DNA from: Stropharia rugosoannulata
Taxonomy: Eukaryota > Basidiomycota > Agaricomycetes > Agaricales > Strophariaceae
Direction of reading: 5' to 3'
NCBI GenBank assembly: GCA_028532985.1
Contig: JANCIK010000004.1
Span: 3,658,001 to 3,722,000, forward strand
Length of the DNA stretch: 64,000 nt
Under the pieces are notes generated by a model. That model was not told the DNA's origin. It saw only the letters and a list, made by a program, of their open reading frames with translations, and made no database searches. A program made the position numbers and the translations under genes. Below are positions 46,601 to 59,360 of the stretch, piece by piece. Every line of letters starts with the position of its first letter. Within the stretch, counting starts at the first letter, position 1.

Positions 46601-49600
46601 AACGTTCTCATCTTTTATGTGCAGTGGTCCAGGACGACGATGGGATAGCTGAAGACTGGAAAAGCGGCACACAGCATGTCCATCAGCTCCAGTTCGATAC
46701 ACAAAACGAGGTCGAGCTCACCTCTGGTCCAGAACGCCAGCAATGACGATGATGAAGAGGGTTGCGGCCAGCGTAGTTTCCGCGACGTAAGCGATGCAGG
46801 AGCCGACAAGGGTGCACTCAAGCCCAGTGCAGAAACACAGGTCAGTCAATAACACACAACATGATACTCTGGGACTTACCATTCTCCCTTTGCAACAACC
46901 ACCGGATGACATTGTTGATGTCCTTATCCGTTCGTCGGAGTTTCCAGTTATGGGGCATCTGCTCGTCGTTGCGGAGTTTTCTGCGCTCACTAGATAATGC
47001 GGATATCAGTGGCATGTCTGCCATGTCCGACAGATGTAACTGACCGCATGTTTAGACGGCGCTCAACGGTGAGTACGGCGCTTCTCTTGTTGGCCAAGAA
47101 GGAGGTGGGTGGGGCTTTCCGTACTCGTAGGCCGTGAGCATCGACGAGCAGGGCAACCCAGAAGAGGAGGTGGGTGGGAAGGGAGGCGAGGAGAGGAGAG
47201 GAGCGCTGATGAGCTCGATGAGACTGGGGAATGACAGTAAGTACGGGGACCTTATATATATATATTTATGTACCTACCTGTGTACGTTACTCGAGTAGTA
47301 AATGAATATGATTAGCGTACGGTGACCGAGATTATGAGACGTGATTTCAGGGTCCGCGTGTTCTAACTTAGCGGGTTCCCCGCTACCGTTCCCGTTCTCC
47401 CGTCAATGGGTCTCCGTTCGGCTGTCCTTCAACCATCGTGCAGTCATATACTCATACAATTGGAACGTAGAGTACTTCCACAGACCTTTTAGTAATACTC
47501 ACTGTAGAGTAACAGAACTTTGAATTCAATAAATAATCAATAAAACATACAAATCTTTCTATTGGCATCCCACCTGTCGACTGCATCGCCCGTACAAGCT
47601 CAATTACAGGTATACACGGTACTCGGTTTACTATGTTACACGTCATAGCAGGCTAGTATTTACCGGAAACCGTGTATTCAATGTGAATACGCTGTTTCAT
47701 TAGCACCAGGGTGCTTTGTATGAACTACAACGGCCAGCAACCATCGGACTTCTAGCAGCATCACACAGCTGTTATGTTACGTTAATAATAGCGGGGGACA
47801 GTTAAATCACCGATGAGAGGCGAACATTGCCATTGCAATACGGAGAGGAATGCGGAGAGCGGGTGCAGGAGAGGAGAGCATCCTCTCGCCTTGCACATCC
47901 TGCACCCAGCGCACGAGCAAACTGACTACCATAAGAGGGTACCAGAGTATGGGTACACCTCCTGTAGACTTCAATTACCGCAGGAATGGCCATAATGTGC
48001 GGAGCGCAGAGGCGTAGCCTGCCCTGCCCCAACGCGCACATCTTCCAGTGCACTAAGAGCGGCCAGCGCACCAGCGCCGAGCCATCATCCACGTATATAC
48101 GTCATTACATCATTCTTCGCAAGTTTCCGGGAGGTCTAGTACCTTTATTTCGAAAACGAACGAGAATGCAGAGAGGAGGAGATGGGGATCGTACTGACAT
48201 GTCGCTCCCCTCTCTGCATTGATCCAGTCCCCATGCTCTTGAATTAACATCTTACCATAACTCATTAGTAGTCAATGCATGTGTTTATTGGCGTGCGGAA
48301 TTCACGATGCAGTGCGCGCGCTCGTTTACTTATGTAGATGGAGGTTTGTGTGAGTTAGTAAATTTTGGTTCCACACTTGATCTGTACCGCTCAAACTTTT
48401 ACAGAACTCTTAAAAGGTCTGCTATTGATGTATGTATTAGGTACTCAGTGTGCGTAACAGCGAAAAAGTAGATTTGTTGACAATGCGTTGCGTGCCACAA
48501 GAGCATAAATCACAGGGCGTATACATACGCACGCAGCGCGCTCGCCCTTCCCATACACGCTTACTATATACAGTATATCCATAGCATCCCTGTAGCCATG
48601 ATATTAACCCCCATTTTGAAATAATAGGTAAATATGGCGGAATGCACCGGATCGCACTGGATGTACGGCGTTGACAAACGCTTCTTCCAGTCCATTGTTC
48701 GCTGATGCGGTTGTTTCCGCTACCCATCGCTTATGTATATTTATAACTAAGTTCTAGAAAGCCTGTGTTTCAGGCTAGTTGTGGTAGAATCGGACCAGGA
48801 GAACAGGTTGGACCGTGGTACAACATCTGTCTTTCCACGGTCTCTCTCAATTCTCCGGCTCACTTTGTACCATAACGTGCCTTTTATTATGTGAATATGA
48901 TCAAGTGTCTGTATACTATATAACACATAACCAGTGATATTTGCGCGCTGTGGAGTGTATGCGTGCGTGCACGAAGATTTCATTCAACTCGTACGCACGC
49001 AGCGCGCACATACATTTCAGCCATGCTAGTCTAGAAATATAAATATTTCATGCCAATTATCAATGTACATTGCATCGCACGCGCGAGCGCACACACATGC
49101 TCGTTGTATATTCCAGTAAGTGTAGTTATTAGGCAAGTGTACAGGAAGCGTTTGGGAAGCGCACACATCTTATGGCACGTACACCAACCTGTGGTTTACC
49201 GGGCTACATCAAAGGGGGTTATGCAACACAGCTAGATCTATTTAGAGGACCGACTGTTCGGGGCTGGGAGCGATGAGACTTTGGATGCGCGGATACATCC
49301 CTGAGCGGCGGAGCGGAAGCGTGGCGTGTGTGTACGTACGTACATGACACGACATCCCTTGCTTATTACCATCATCACTAACGCCAGCTCACTCTCCCCG
49401 TCCTCTCTCTACAGTCCTTCAACTCAGGTAAGTAAGGCGTCTATCTGATGTGCGTCGTACTGTACTGACCACCTCTTCTGCCCCAGACACGCGGGGGACG
49501 CACCTACAACGAAACCGAGTTATTTCGCCGTCCCGCGAACGCTGTCTCAAGGCAAACGACATGCGAACTCACGGCATCTGCATGTAGGATTCTCGAGGCA

Positions 49601-51419
49601 TTTCGAGCTCGATGTGTCTGGGGTCGATGCCCCGCGGCGAGCGACCAATACCCCCTAGGATGGAGCTGCCGGGCCAGGGAGGAGCAGCGCAGGGCGCTGC
49701 TCTGACCCATTCACAGAGCATCCATCAATGCCCAGCTGCCCAGCGCTGCGGGATGGAGTACAAGATGCACGAGAGCACTGGCAGAAGGAGGTGAGTTCTT
49801 TGTGCTTCCAGTGAACGCTGTTTCACGACGTACCTGTACAGCAGGTACACCGTCCCCATGTGGGACACATTACGAGTACCACTGGTCGTCCGGGGTCGAT
49901 GCCCCCGCGGCGAGCGGCACACAGCCCTCTAAACGACATCTAACAAGTGTGTGGAGGAGCAGCGCAGTGCGCTGCTCCGAGCAGACATATGCCCAAGGCT
50001 CACAAACACAGGTGAGTTATTTGCACGGCCAGCAAACACTTTCTCACAGCATTATCACGCAGCGAAATCAAGTGACAGCGAATCAAGTGAGACCAGGCAT
50101 ATTCTAGACGGTTGAGGACAACAGGACATCCCGGATGGATGCCTCCACGGCGAGCGGCGGTCGAACCCTCTTGAGAGGAGAAGAACAAGTGTGCGGGAGG
50201 GCGTTCCAATACTCAAATTTGGTATTTGAGTTTCCGGCATACGCTCTCTTTGTGATCATCTATTAGAACCTTTGCAAGTGCATAACACAGTGAGTGATAT
50301 ACCTTCCTTGCGTCCCTTTGTGTTTCCCAACGTGTATTCACATACTCGGGATGTGTTACCGTGCACTTGTCGCTCAACAACTTCCGTTCAGCACTTGTAC
50401 CAACAAAACCAAGCTACTTATATACTGCGCAACAAGTTCTTAACATGTGCAGCTGCCCAGAGGGCCGGGTTGATGCCCCCGCGGCGAGCGGCGGTCGACG
50501 TCCCTAGCAAAGGATAACATCTCAGACACATGTACAGGAGGACGTGCCGCATTCAAATCAGTTATTTGAGCTTCCCGCGACCGCCCTCCTTCAGACTTTC
50601 TTACTCTCAACAAGATCCCAGAGGTGCCTTTCGAGTGCAGAAATTGTGGTGCGTTGACTTGTATCTTTGTCTGTATCATTGCTAATATGTATTTATTCCC
50701 CCTGACTTCCTGTACACGCATACCCCGAGTCTTGCCCGCAGTTATTACCACCCACATTATCTGTCAAGTTAGGAGATTCAGCGACTGTTGGAACTTTGTC
50801 TCCTGTGACCGCCGCCCGGAAACACTCTATACAACCTGAGCTAGGTTTATGTGTGTAAATATAGTAGTTTGTACACAAGAATACATTTATTTATCAATAA
50901 ATTTCTTACTGTGTGATACTGTGCATGTTCCCGAGCCCCTTGGTAAACGAGAACTCTACAATGTGGTGATGGCTGCGGTCCGCAGGGGACACTAGTGGCG
51001 GTTCGGTTGTGTGTTGTTCCCACACCCCTTGTCCTCCTACCACGTCGACATGCTGTCTGGTCGTTGTTCCCCTCTGCTTATTTCCTCTCGTTGTCTCCTC
51101 CTTCAACTGCCACTATCCCGTCCAGTTGTGCTGCAATCCCCTCCACTCGACATTCCCTATGCACTGACCTTGAACAAACACAAGAACACACCTCGAGAAA
51201 TTCATACCAGGTGCGTGCTCTATTGCACCGGCAGACTTCTCCCCCCCACATGCCTTCGGGCGGGGAGAGGTTCTGTTGGTCTGTACTTGTCCGAGGGGGG
51301 ACGTGGGAATCGGACGTACCACTTTTTCAAAACTTTACCCCCGTTTAGTACTTTTCCCGCCTCTTTTAGTTAGTTTTCACCTCGCGTATCACCACTTCAC
51401 GTGAGGTGGACACGAAATA
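43657..51419. repeat. Segment S, copy 3 (7.76 kb, no copia)
   Basis: Nearly identical to copies 1 and 2. Differences include two fewer A near 44443, one C fewer near 45775 and near 49925, and one extra C near 50477. Confidence 0.9.
49510..50610 (+). repeat. Four-module array, S copy 3
   Basis: Same array, with cores at about 49620, 49892, 50132 and 50464. One C fewer near 49925 and one more near 50477 are the visible differences. Confidence 0.7.
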
Positions 51420-52799
51420 TTTGCACACGGCTTCACCAGTATTCAACAATAGCTTGAGGCGGCCCCCAGTACTCTCCCGGACCCTATTGAGCACCATGTT
51501 CTCACCCAGCCCGCCCAAGACAGGGACACCCTTCCTGCTTGCCTCCATCGCAACACCGAACATCGTGCGCCTCACCGTCCCGCCCACATTCAAATTCCCA
51601 ACTATAGCCTTCCGCATGTCCTCCCAAACGACAGGGGAGCCCAGCATAATATGCGGGCGGAGCGCCGCGAGATCATTCGCGCAGCGCTTCACGCCCGCAT
51701 CGGTCAGCGTCTGCGCGCGGGCACAGCCCACCGTCACTCCTGCATACAGCGCGCATAGCTGCACGACGTACTCCTCCGCACCCGCCAGCGAGCGGTACGC
51801 AAGGTACACGTCGCCCGCTGCGATGTGCGGTGCGAACATCGCGTTCACGGAGGTGACCGCGGCGAGTAGGTTGCCGTGCGTCAGCATCGCGCCCTTCGGG
51901 AGGCTCCCTGATGAGCCGGGCGTGTACATGATACACGCGAGGGTATCGCACGATGGCCGGCGCTGGTGCGCCACGGACTCCATGCGCGCTTTGTTTTGGG
52001 AGCGCCCGCAAGCCCGGAGATCGTCGATATGGGTAAGGGTGATGTCGCTCCGTGTCCGTGCAATCGCCTTCAGACATGATGCGCTGCGAAGCCCGTCGTA
52101 TATGATGTGCTTCAGCGCAGGGGTGCGTTCGACCGCGAGTGAGAGAGTAGGGAGGAGGTCTGTGTGCGTAAAGACAGCGACGCATTTGGGCTCCGCAAGG
52201 GAGTGAACCAGGTCATCGACACGGACAGCATCGAATGTAGTTGCCATTGGGACGGATATCGACGCACACGCATGGTTCATAAGTTGCCAGGTTGGACTGA
52301 AGGCAGTTTCAGCAAAAAATAATATTGCATACAGTTCAGTCTACCTTGTGTACGCGTAGATGTTCACGACATCCTCTTTCCCAATCCCGAGAGCCAAGAG
52401 GCCATTTCTGGCCTCCACAACCGCATCCGCAAACTGCGTATATGTGATATATCGGTAGTCAGACATCTCGAGCAGCGTCCATCTTCTCGTCTCTGAAATT
52501 TCGCGCCCATCGATAAATAAGGAGAATTCTTTTGTTTCATGGTGCCTCTCGATAACGTCGCGGTACCCAAAGGCACGCTGATCGGGTAAATAGTTCCTGG
52601 CGGAGTACGCAAGAATATCCCGGATAGTTCTTATATTCGGATGAGGTCCTTCAAGCTGTTCCGAGGACGCGTTTAATGTATTTTTCACTCCCGCTTGAGG
52701 AGAGCGTAGCCAGGCCGAAGTAACGTCTGCAGAACGTCTTCCTAAGAAATCTGGAGGTATGGGGAGATGGCCAGTGATATGTTGGAGGTTACCCAGCAT
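51366..52799 (-). pseudogene. Truncated FAA copy 4
   Basis: Same break point: exon 1 52345-52799, exon 2 51366-52296. It shares some substitutions with copy 3 (DLRACGRS) and has its own (SRDT to SCDT; Lys to Glu after HHET). Its upstream block P is the most diverged and runs into unique DNA at 53977, so this P may sit at the original upstream junction. Confidence 0.85.
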
Positions 52800-53976
52800 A
52801 TTGATCGAGGACGCCTGTGAAGTATAGACCAGTTATACTGAGGCTAGGTCAACGAAGATGTGGGCTCAAGCTCCCGCTCTATTGAAGGCTGAGATTAGCA
52901 CTCCGGTCTGGACGTCACAAAGGTATATGCGCGAGGAGCGGCCGCACTGCCGTTACAGTGATGTGCACTCGGGCCACAGAGACGTCGTGAAATGCCTGCT
53001 ATTGCCCTCATTATGGGATAGCGGCAACAAAGGTGAAGGTGGACAGAGTAGAAAGCCGTGTAGAATGGAGTGAATGGTGACATAGAAGGATCTTGCTCTT
53101 CCTGGGAAACAAGGCTGGGGTACCGGTGTGCTCTGACGCGAAAGGTTAATCGGTCCACAAATAGCAGACTACGGTAATCTAGACCTCACAGGATTCTTGA
53201 GAGTAGCGCATCAGCAGATATCTTTCAGAGTCTGGTCATCCGTCGCAGTCGATGCAGAAAGACTTTCAGAGGTCGTTTCGCATTGAAGACCTAGACCTTG
53301 GAACAAAGGCTTACCTGAGCTGTTCGTGTACCAGTGCATAAGTCGAGTATAAACATACTGTCGAAAACGGCATCCGAGCCTGAGTTAAACGCTGTCAATC
53401 CGAGCCATTGACAATGATGTCCGGGATAGAGTCCCGGGAGCATAGCAAGAGCATTGCTGAGCATACATACGTTAGAGAACTAAGCTGGATCCAGTACCAG
53501 GTAGCACATCCACGCCTATGACTGATAACTTGAAGGGGCCAACACGGTGTCCAAAAAGTCATGATGGCTTTCAGAAACCCAGTTTGTCCAACTCAAATTT
53601 AACAAACCCGAGAACATCCGGCTGGGATTGCCCGGATCTTTCAAAGTCAGCCACGCCGTGCATCGGCTCCCGCTACCAGCCGGTTCTTTTCAAACCCCGC
53701 TTACGGGTTCGTCAGAACCGCTTAATGAGATTTCGCTCTCCGCTCGTTGTTTGTCCCCTAAATGGCAAACAAACACTCCTCCTTAGCATGCAGCACATGT
53801 AGAAATCTCATCAGCTCACCTACCGAACTGGTAGCGATTCTAGCTCAATAGTAGTAGTACACTTATGCCATTCGCATATGTTTGGTGCAACCATTTATCT
53901 AAAGCATGTGCCTGGGACACTGTTGCCGCGTTAGCACGGTGCCGCGCTCGCTGCAGCACCTCATCTCCAGGCTACT

Positions 53977-54437
53977 TGCTTGTGTGACATAGAGCCGAGA
54001 CGCTTTTCATCGTCGTCGATGGTGCGCCTGGCCTGGAGGCTGGCTTAGGGCCTATGCCGCTCCCACATAGCGAATGGAAGCTCATACATCCTCTACCGAT
54101 TTTTCACACAAGAATATATCAAGTCAAAATGGTCAAGCTTCAAACTTCAAGCTTGATCGAGACCTCACGGGGCGTTGACAAATCAAATCTTGAGCAAATT
54201 ATGTTTGCTACTGATTGAACGACGCTTCGCTTATATCTGAACGCTTAGTTAAATATATACCTGCCACTGTCTCTGGGAAGAACCACCCACACGGAGATGA
54301 CATGTGCTGCTAAGTTTGTCATTGTGTACTCCGCTCAAAAAGTGCGTGAAAGGAAAATGAACCATTGCTCATCCCCCAATTTGAACCATTTCTATCACGT
54401 CAGGATATAATTCTCCCTATCAAATCCTGCTTCAGCA
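53977..54437. promoter_or_regulatory. Unique DNA after the array; upstream region of paralogue A
   Basis: From about 54225 this region matches the region upstream of paralogue B (about 59620-59814). Shared words include TATATCTGAACGCTT, GTTAAATATA, TGTCTCTGGGAA and GTGTACTC. A shared promoter is inferred. Confidence 0.5.
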
Positions 54438-55627
54438 ATGTCGCCCCACCAGTCCAACTCTCTCTCGTATGCTCTGGGATCGTTTAGGTACACCCACGCG
54501 CCGTATGATCACAGAGACACACTCGATCAAAGCCAGACACTGCCACAATTCAACCTTACGCATAATACCTATTACCCGCACACTTTAACTATGAAGAATA
54601 GTGCATCAACAAGCGACTGGCCTATTGCAACATTGCAGTCAGTTGTTGCTGGTAGCGCTCGCATTACAGCCTCACCGCAGAGAATATCAGTGACGGCTTC
54701 TGAGGCAGTGATTTTGGACGCGCCAGTGGAAAAACAGAGCGCTGCAATTCGTGGTGAACGTGTTCATCATTGGTCGGACAGATCAAGGGCATGGCTACGA
54801 GACCAAGCCAATAGGTCCATTGCTCGAAAAGAGGGTGAGCCTATGCATCAGAATACTGCAAGTTAAGCTAACTGCGCCTAGCCTCAGACACATGGATAAC
54901 CAGCGCGTCGACAAGCGCATATTCGAATGCGATTCATTGCAGACCGGCTGCGCATTGGGTTGAGGACGATTCGGGACATCCAAGCGGTGGGTAGATATCT
55001 ATCTTTCCCATACCTTGACTTATGTGTTACAACACGCAGCATCTTGTCTGTTGGCCAAAGAGAACGCACTATCACGGTCTCCATGAGTTTCCGACAAAGG
55101 AATATCAAACCAAACCAAACATATCAACCGAATTGATGGACCGCAAGAACGGGCGGCCCACCCACAGGCCAACGCGAGCAAAAGCTCGCGTATACCTGAA
55201 TCCGACAGAAGGTATTTTGGTTTATTTTATTTCCTTTGGTAGAAACTCAACTGGAAATTATTTAGTGGGTCGTATTCCCCAGTTTGGGCCGCCCCCGAGC
55301 ATGACCCATGGGTGGGACCACCAAGGCGTATAATGCCTAAACTGAAGAAGGACGGTGAGTGGTCTGTTGACACCTGAATCATTGCTAAGAAATACCACCT
55401 AGGTACCTATGAAACACGGTTCACCAAGAACCTAAGGGGACTTATGGTGAAGAATTATCGTAAGCGCCGTCCCAGAGGTGAGTTAGAAGAACTAGAGCAT
55501 GGTGAGTTTTCCAAATCTCCGAGTCAATGTTACACATACTGATGACTCACGGCCTGCGTAATCAGAAAAATGGTATGTGATTTTAGTAGACAGATCACAC
55601 ACAAACATGCTGACATGGAAATACAGA
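54438..55627 (+). CDS. Hypothetical protein, paralogue A (disrupted or alternatively spliced)
   Basis: The exon order matches paralogue B: 54438-54834, 54882-54986, exon 3 ending 55211, 55266-55354, 55403-55501, a 7-nt exon 55566-55572, and a final exon from 55627. The protein opens MSPHQSNSLSYALGSFRYT, clearly related to B. With the B-like acceptor (exon 3 from 55040) a TGA at 55084-55086 stops translation. An acceptor at 55087/55088 would skip the TGA and restore frame, giving about 273 residues. After the 7-nt exon the splice would create TGA across the junction, removing the basic tail seen in B; retaining that intron instead gives a KKKKRRVWGR tail ending near 55681. No known domain. It may be a decaying duplicate. 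Confidence 0.55.
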
Positions 55628-55681
55628 AAGAAGAAGAAAAGGAGGGTGTGGGGGAGGGTCAAATCGGTGGAATCATCGTAG

Positions 55682-56221
55682 TAGATGTTGATTATGAATA
55701 CAAAGTCATCTTATCTCATCGCGATGGGTAGCCAAATTTAGTCGGAGATTGAAATTCAGTGACCCAATTATTATTAGAGTATATCAGTTCTACAGAAGTT
55801 GTCACATGCCAAGTCCGAGTCCACCAGTACCGCACTTTGGTGTTTTCTTATACCAAATCATTGAAAATGTTAATGAGCACTGAAGCTTAAGCTCAAGGAT
55901 TACCCGGCCATCAGTTGGATGTTATTCACGGTACATTGCTCTTCCGTTGGGGTATGCATTCTATTGATGCACTTCAAAGGGCGGTCCGTAGTTACTCGAC
56001 GCGCGTCCGAGCGCGACGACTTCGACAGAAACGTCCAGAAGAAATACTGTATTCCAGGCTTGATAGAGTGCTTCAATTCGCTCACTAAAATCAAGTTGTT
56101 CTCGACGTGATCAACAATTAGTGTGTTCCTATTTCTTCAACAAGTCCATATCTGCTAAGTTATTCCACATGGTTATATACATATATTCTTCTGTTTCCCT
56201 CACCTGCTACGAGTGGGCCTT
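55682..56221. other. Intergenic, no gene seen
   Basis: The first part (to about 55760) still resembles DNA after paralogue B (GTCATCTTATCTC...GTCGGAGA). The rest holds the 3' flank of the DUF1349 gene and no supported gene. Confidence 0.45.
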
Positions 56222-56929
56222 CTAATCTTCGAACAAGGTGACCTCAAAGTCTTCAAAGTTAACCACGAGCTGCTCCTTCTCCTTTCCTTCTCCTTCCGGT
56301 ATGGTGGGACGCGCGGCATATACACCGATGAGTAGGTTTCTTGGTGCCTCGGCGACCTTGTCTTCGCCAATGTCGTGGCGGAACCACCAGGTGAGCTCGC
56401 GGATACCTGTCTTCTCTCCTGTTTCTTGGTCGACGAGGTAAACCCACAAACTCTCCACGCGTGCGCCGTTCTTCGTTTCGCGCTCCACTTGCATGGTGAT
56501 CTTTCCGCTCGCGCCAGCGGGAAGCGGGACGAGCGACCAATCGCTCCAACGACTTGTGCCAACAGTGCTAACCACAGGCTTTCCGTCAACAAATTCGACA
56601 CCCGTCTTGACCCACTTCGTCACGTCCTCGTCGGGGATAAAGAGCACAAGGCCGCCCTGGTCGTACTGGCTGCCCCAGGTGCCGTTCAGGGTGACTTTGG
56701 CAGTGTGGAACTTGTGGAGGTCGATGGGGGTCGATAATAAGATTGTAGGGGCGTTGTCGACATCGGTGTGGGGTGGTTTGCGCCAGAGATCGGTTGTCGC
56801 TGCCGCGTTAATCTTCAATGGCGGAAACTTCATCACGGTCGGCAGATTGGGCCTGGATTCATCCTGGGACATGGCCATCGCGGATGAGCCATGGTGCAGC
56901 CTGAGCTTGGGGAGTGCAGGAGAAGTCAT
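56222..56929 (-). CDS. DUF1349 / concanavalin A-like lectin-fold protein (235 aa)
   Basis: An intronless gene from ATG at 56929 (MTSPALPKLRLHHG). The open frame extends upstream, but this ATG best fits the family length. Diagnostic stretches are NGTWGSQYDQGGLVLFIP, TKWVKTGVEFVDGKPVVST, TSRWSDWSLVPL and LWVYLVDQE, then RELTWWF. These match the DUF1349 family, predicted beta-sandwiches of the ConA-like lectin/glucanase superfamily. The function is unsettled. No signal peptide or membrane segment is seen, so a cytosolic location is likely. GC content is higher than in its AT-rich surroundings. Confidence 0.85.
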   Translation of the reverse strand: MTSPALPKLRLHHGSSAMAMSQDESRPNLPTVMKFPPLKINAAATTDLWRKPPHTDVDNAPTILLSTPIDLHKFHTAKVTLNGTWGSQYDQGGLVLFIPDEDVTKWVKTGVEFVDGKPVVSTVGTSRWSDWSLVPLPAGASGKITMQVERETKNGARVESLWVYLVDQETGEKTGIRELTWWFRHDIGEDKVAEAPRNLLIGVYAARPTIPEGEGKEKEQLVVNFEDFEVTLFED

Positions 56930-58100
56930 AATGGCGTGAAGTAAGAGTGTTTTGTCGCTGCATCTGATTGCAAACCTCTTAGCTTTCTTATCGGCGGAGT
57001 AACACGATTGGATTTCTATATATGTACATTTGTCCTGAAAATGACGCAGCCCAGTCTGGAGCGAGCCGGTGCCGGGGTTTTGCCGCGACTTGTTGATCCA
57101 GACTGGTGAACGAGAATCAACGAGCTTGCGAGACCTGGCCAGACTAGAGTAAGCCAAGAATAAGAATTGTATATTATGGACATATATGTATCAGTATGTA
57201 TCTGTGTATACAGTGATTCCATTACTATCTAAGGCGCTAATAACATGGTTCATGAACTTAATCGATCCTGCACTTCTACTTCGGGTTGCAGATTATTATA
57301 AACGTTCCAGTACATTATGCTATGTGTACTGCTCACTGAATTTTTGGGATTAAATTGCTTAACAATGGAAAATGGGCGTTCGATCACTTGAGCACATGAG
57401 CGCTTGAGAACGACAATATCACGAGTTAGGACGTTAAGTTCGCATTCCCACCACAAATTAAGTTCTAATTTTCATTTGAGTGACAGTGACATGTTTCTTA
57501 GTTCTTTGTACTATGTCTAGAGTGTTCGATGGTCTGTATTCCACGTTCATATGATACTTACACAACTCTTTCCCCATTCAGGAATGCCACTTTCTACGGA
57601 AAAGTCCTCAAATGACTTCTATCAGTGATACGATATATTTAGGAGGTCCACGAGTTGCGCCATACCTCCTTGAGCGGTCCAAAAGCTGTGTCGGGCCTAT
57701 TTACACTAAGATATCAGTAAGTGGAGGACATGCATGGTGTCAGACGTCAATCAATGTCATTACAAAGCTAGTAGTTCGAACCATCGATTTACTCATGTGT
57801 CAAGTGGTTGAGCGCTTAATCCCTGGAAGAATTTAATTTCAAGAGCAAGGTACCAGTGTACGATATGACTTACCTGTGCAATGGTTGGTCCGAGTACCTC
57901 TTAAATGAAAAGATAAGGGCGCAGACCATCGAGTCACCGGCGCTAATCTGAGCATATTAAGTTATGACATACGTTGCTTGTGAATGATTACCATGCAACC
58001 GCGATGGTTGATTGTGATGAAATCAAAGGGGTCCATTTTCCTGTACTTAAAGCTGAGGCTCAGGGCCTACTACTCTTCACCCTAGAAGTTCACCGTGAGG
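56930..58100. other. Intergenic between divergent DUF1349 and 7-TM genes, no gene seen
   Basis: Mostly AT-rich. A minus-strand stretch at 57250-57456 (CAQVIERPFSIVKQF) has gene-like composition but no splice partners I can find. Confidence 0.4.
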
Positions 58101-59360
58101 ATGGATTCAGAATCAGAATTGGAAAGAGAAGTACTCAGTAATGTCTTGAGCTCCACTTTGCTTTTCATACTCTTTATGGGTACGCACCCTTTGTGTTCTG
58201 CTTTCCTTCATGATACTCACATCTACATTCAGGTATATACTCGATGACTTTTGCAGCCAGCATATACCTCTATGGTGCGTAATCTAACGACCCCTCAACG
58301 TCAACTGCAATTTTACTTATTCTATTTATAGCTTTCAGCAAGACAAACACCAGTCTGGTCGTTGTAATTGCTCTGATAGTGCTATATGCATTTGGACTCT
58401 CGGAGCTTGGGATCCAGTGGCATATAACCAAACAAATATTTATTGACAATGGAGAAACCAGGGCTACGGCATACGTCGCCTCTCTCACTGCGGGCGGGAA
58501 CGTGATTCTATTGGTAAACGACATACTCCAGGTGGTTGGATACATCCTTGCCGATTGGTTGCTGGTTTGTTCTTCTTTTCATTTGATATATATGGAATCT
58601 GATGTTAGTGCTAAAGCTTTGGCGATGCTACAATGTGGTCGGCAAGTCAACCTCCTCTATGATTGTGCCATTCTTCTTCTTCTTCTGTGAAGTTAGTGAG
58701 TAGGATGGTCTCCTTTTAGTCACTGGTACATTTTACTAATGAGAAATAGGTCTGGCTGTCTGTTTCTTGGGATTTACTGGAAAATGTACAACGTTAAGCC
58801 CAGGGTCCCTTACGCAACAAGAAAATACTCAAAACATCCTTTTCGGCGCTTTCAATTCTGTGACCGCTGTAACAAGTCTCTCAGCGACCTACATTATCTA
58901 TCGTAAGATAACTACATTCACGGACAGATATGGTAGTGGTTATAGCCACTACCAGCGCATTACTCGTATCGTTATCGAGACATCCGTCATATACTCTTTG
59001 GCATCGGTGCTCAGCGCTATCTCAGCAATTCTTGATTCTCTTCCAATCGCACAAAATTCTTCCAAGGTCCAGGCATTCTTATTATATTCCACATGCACGA
59101 GCTTCTTCACAACGGTGAGGCATAATGTCTTTAATATAACTGTGTGATTTACTTACAAATATCTTATGCAGGGATTTGCGCCGACCCTGATGGTTGCCCT
59201 GTTGGGTATATCCTCCAACAGTTCACACGCTGAGAAATCTTCTGAAGTAGTTAGCTCACTACGCATAAATGCGCACAATAACTACTTGAACAACACAACG
59301 GGCGGAAGGGATCTCTCGACTACACATGACGAGAAAGACGAAAGAGAGGAAATTGTGTAA
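58101..59360 (+). CDS. Agaricomycete 7-TM hypothetical membrane protein (328 aa)
   Basis: Six exons (58101-58179, 58233-58274, 58332-58564, 58617-58695, 58750-59114, 59172-59360) join in phase across 52-57 nt introns. Hydrophobic segments include STLLFILFMG, TNTSLVVVIALIVLYAF, NVILLVNDILQVVGYILADWLL, MIVPFFFFFCE, FNSVTAVTSLSATYIIY and IETSVIYSLASVLSAIS, with GFAPTLMVALLG last. The LLLWRCYNVVG turn after the fourth segment and the ITRIVIETSVIYSL helix are typical of an abundant Agaricomycete family of seven-helix proteins of unknown function. The C-terminal tail is hydrophilic and rich in Asn, Asp and Glu. It could be receptor-like; no ligand can be inferred. Confidence 0.85.

Larger units (their letters stand above)
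15811..53976. repeat. 10.3-kb tandem array: FAA 5' half + upstream P + segment S
   Basis: Sequence starting TTTGCACACGGCTTCACC recurs at 15811, 30789, 41101 and 51420. Successive truncated copies are 10312 and 10319 bp apart. The first interval is 14978 bp because S carries a copia insertion. Each unit holds FAA exon 2 (part) and exon 1, the upstream block P (ending 18353, 33335, 43656, 53976) and, in the first three, the 7.76-kb segment S. After P the fourth copy enters unique DNA at 53977. Identity is near complete over S and slightly lower in clusters within the FAA part. Confidence 0.95.

Noticed and set aside
57250..57456. Possible hAT transposase remnant (IERPFSIVKQF)
   Set aside because: Too short and without the family's dimerisation motif; similarity is only a loose impression.
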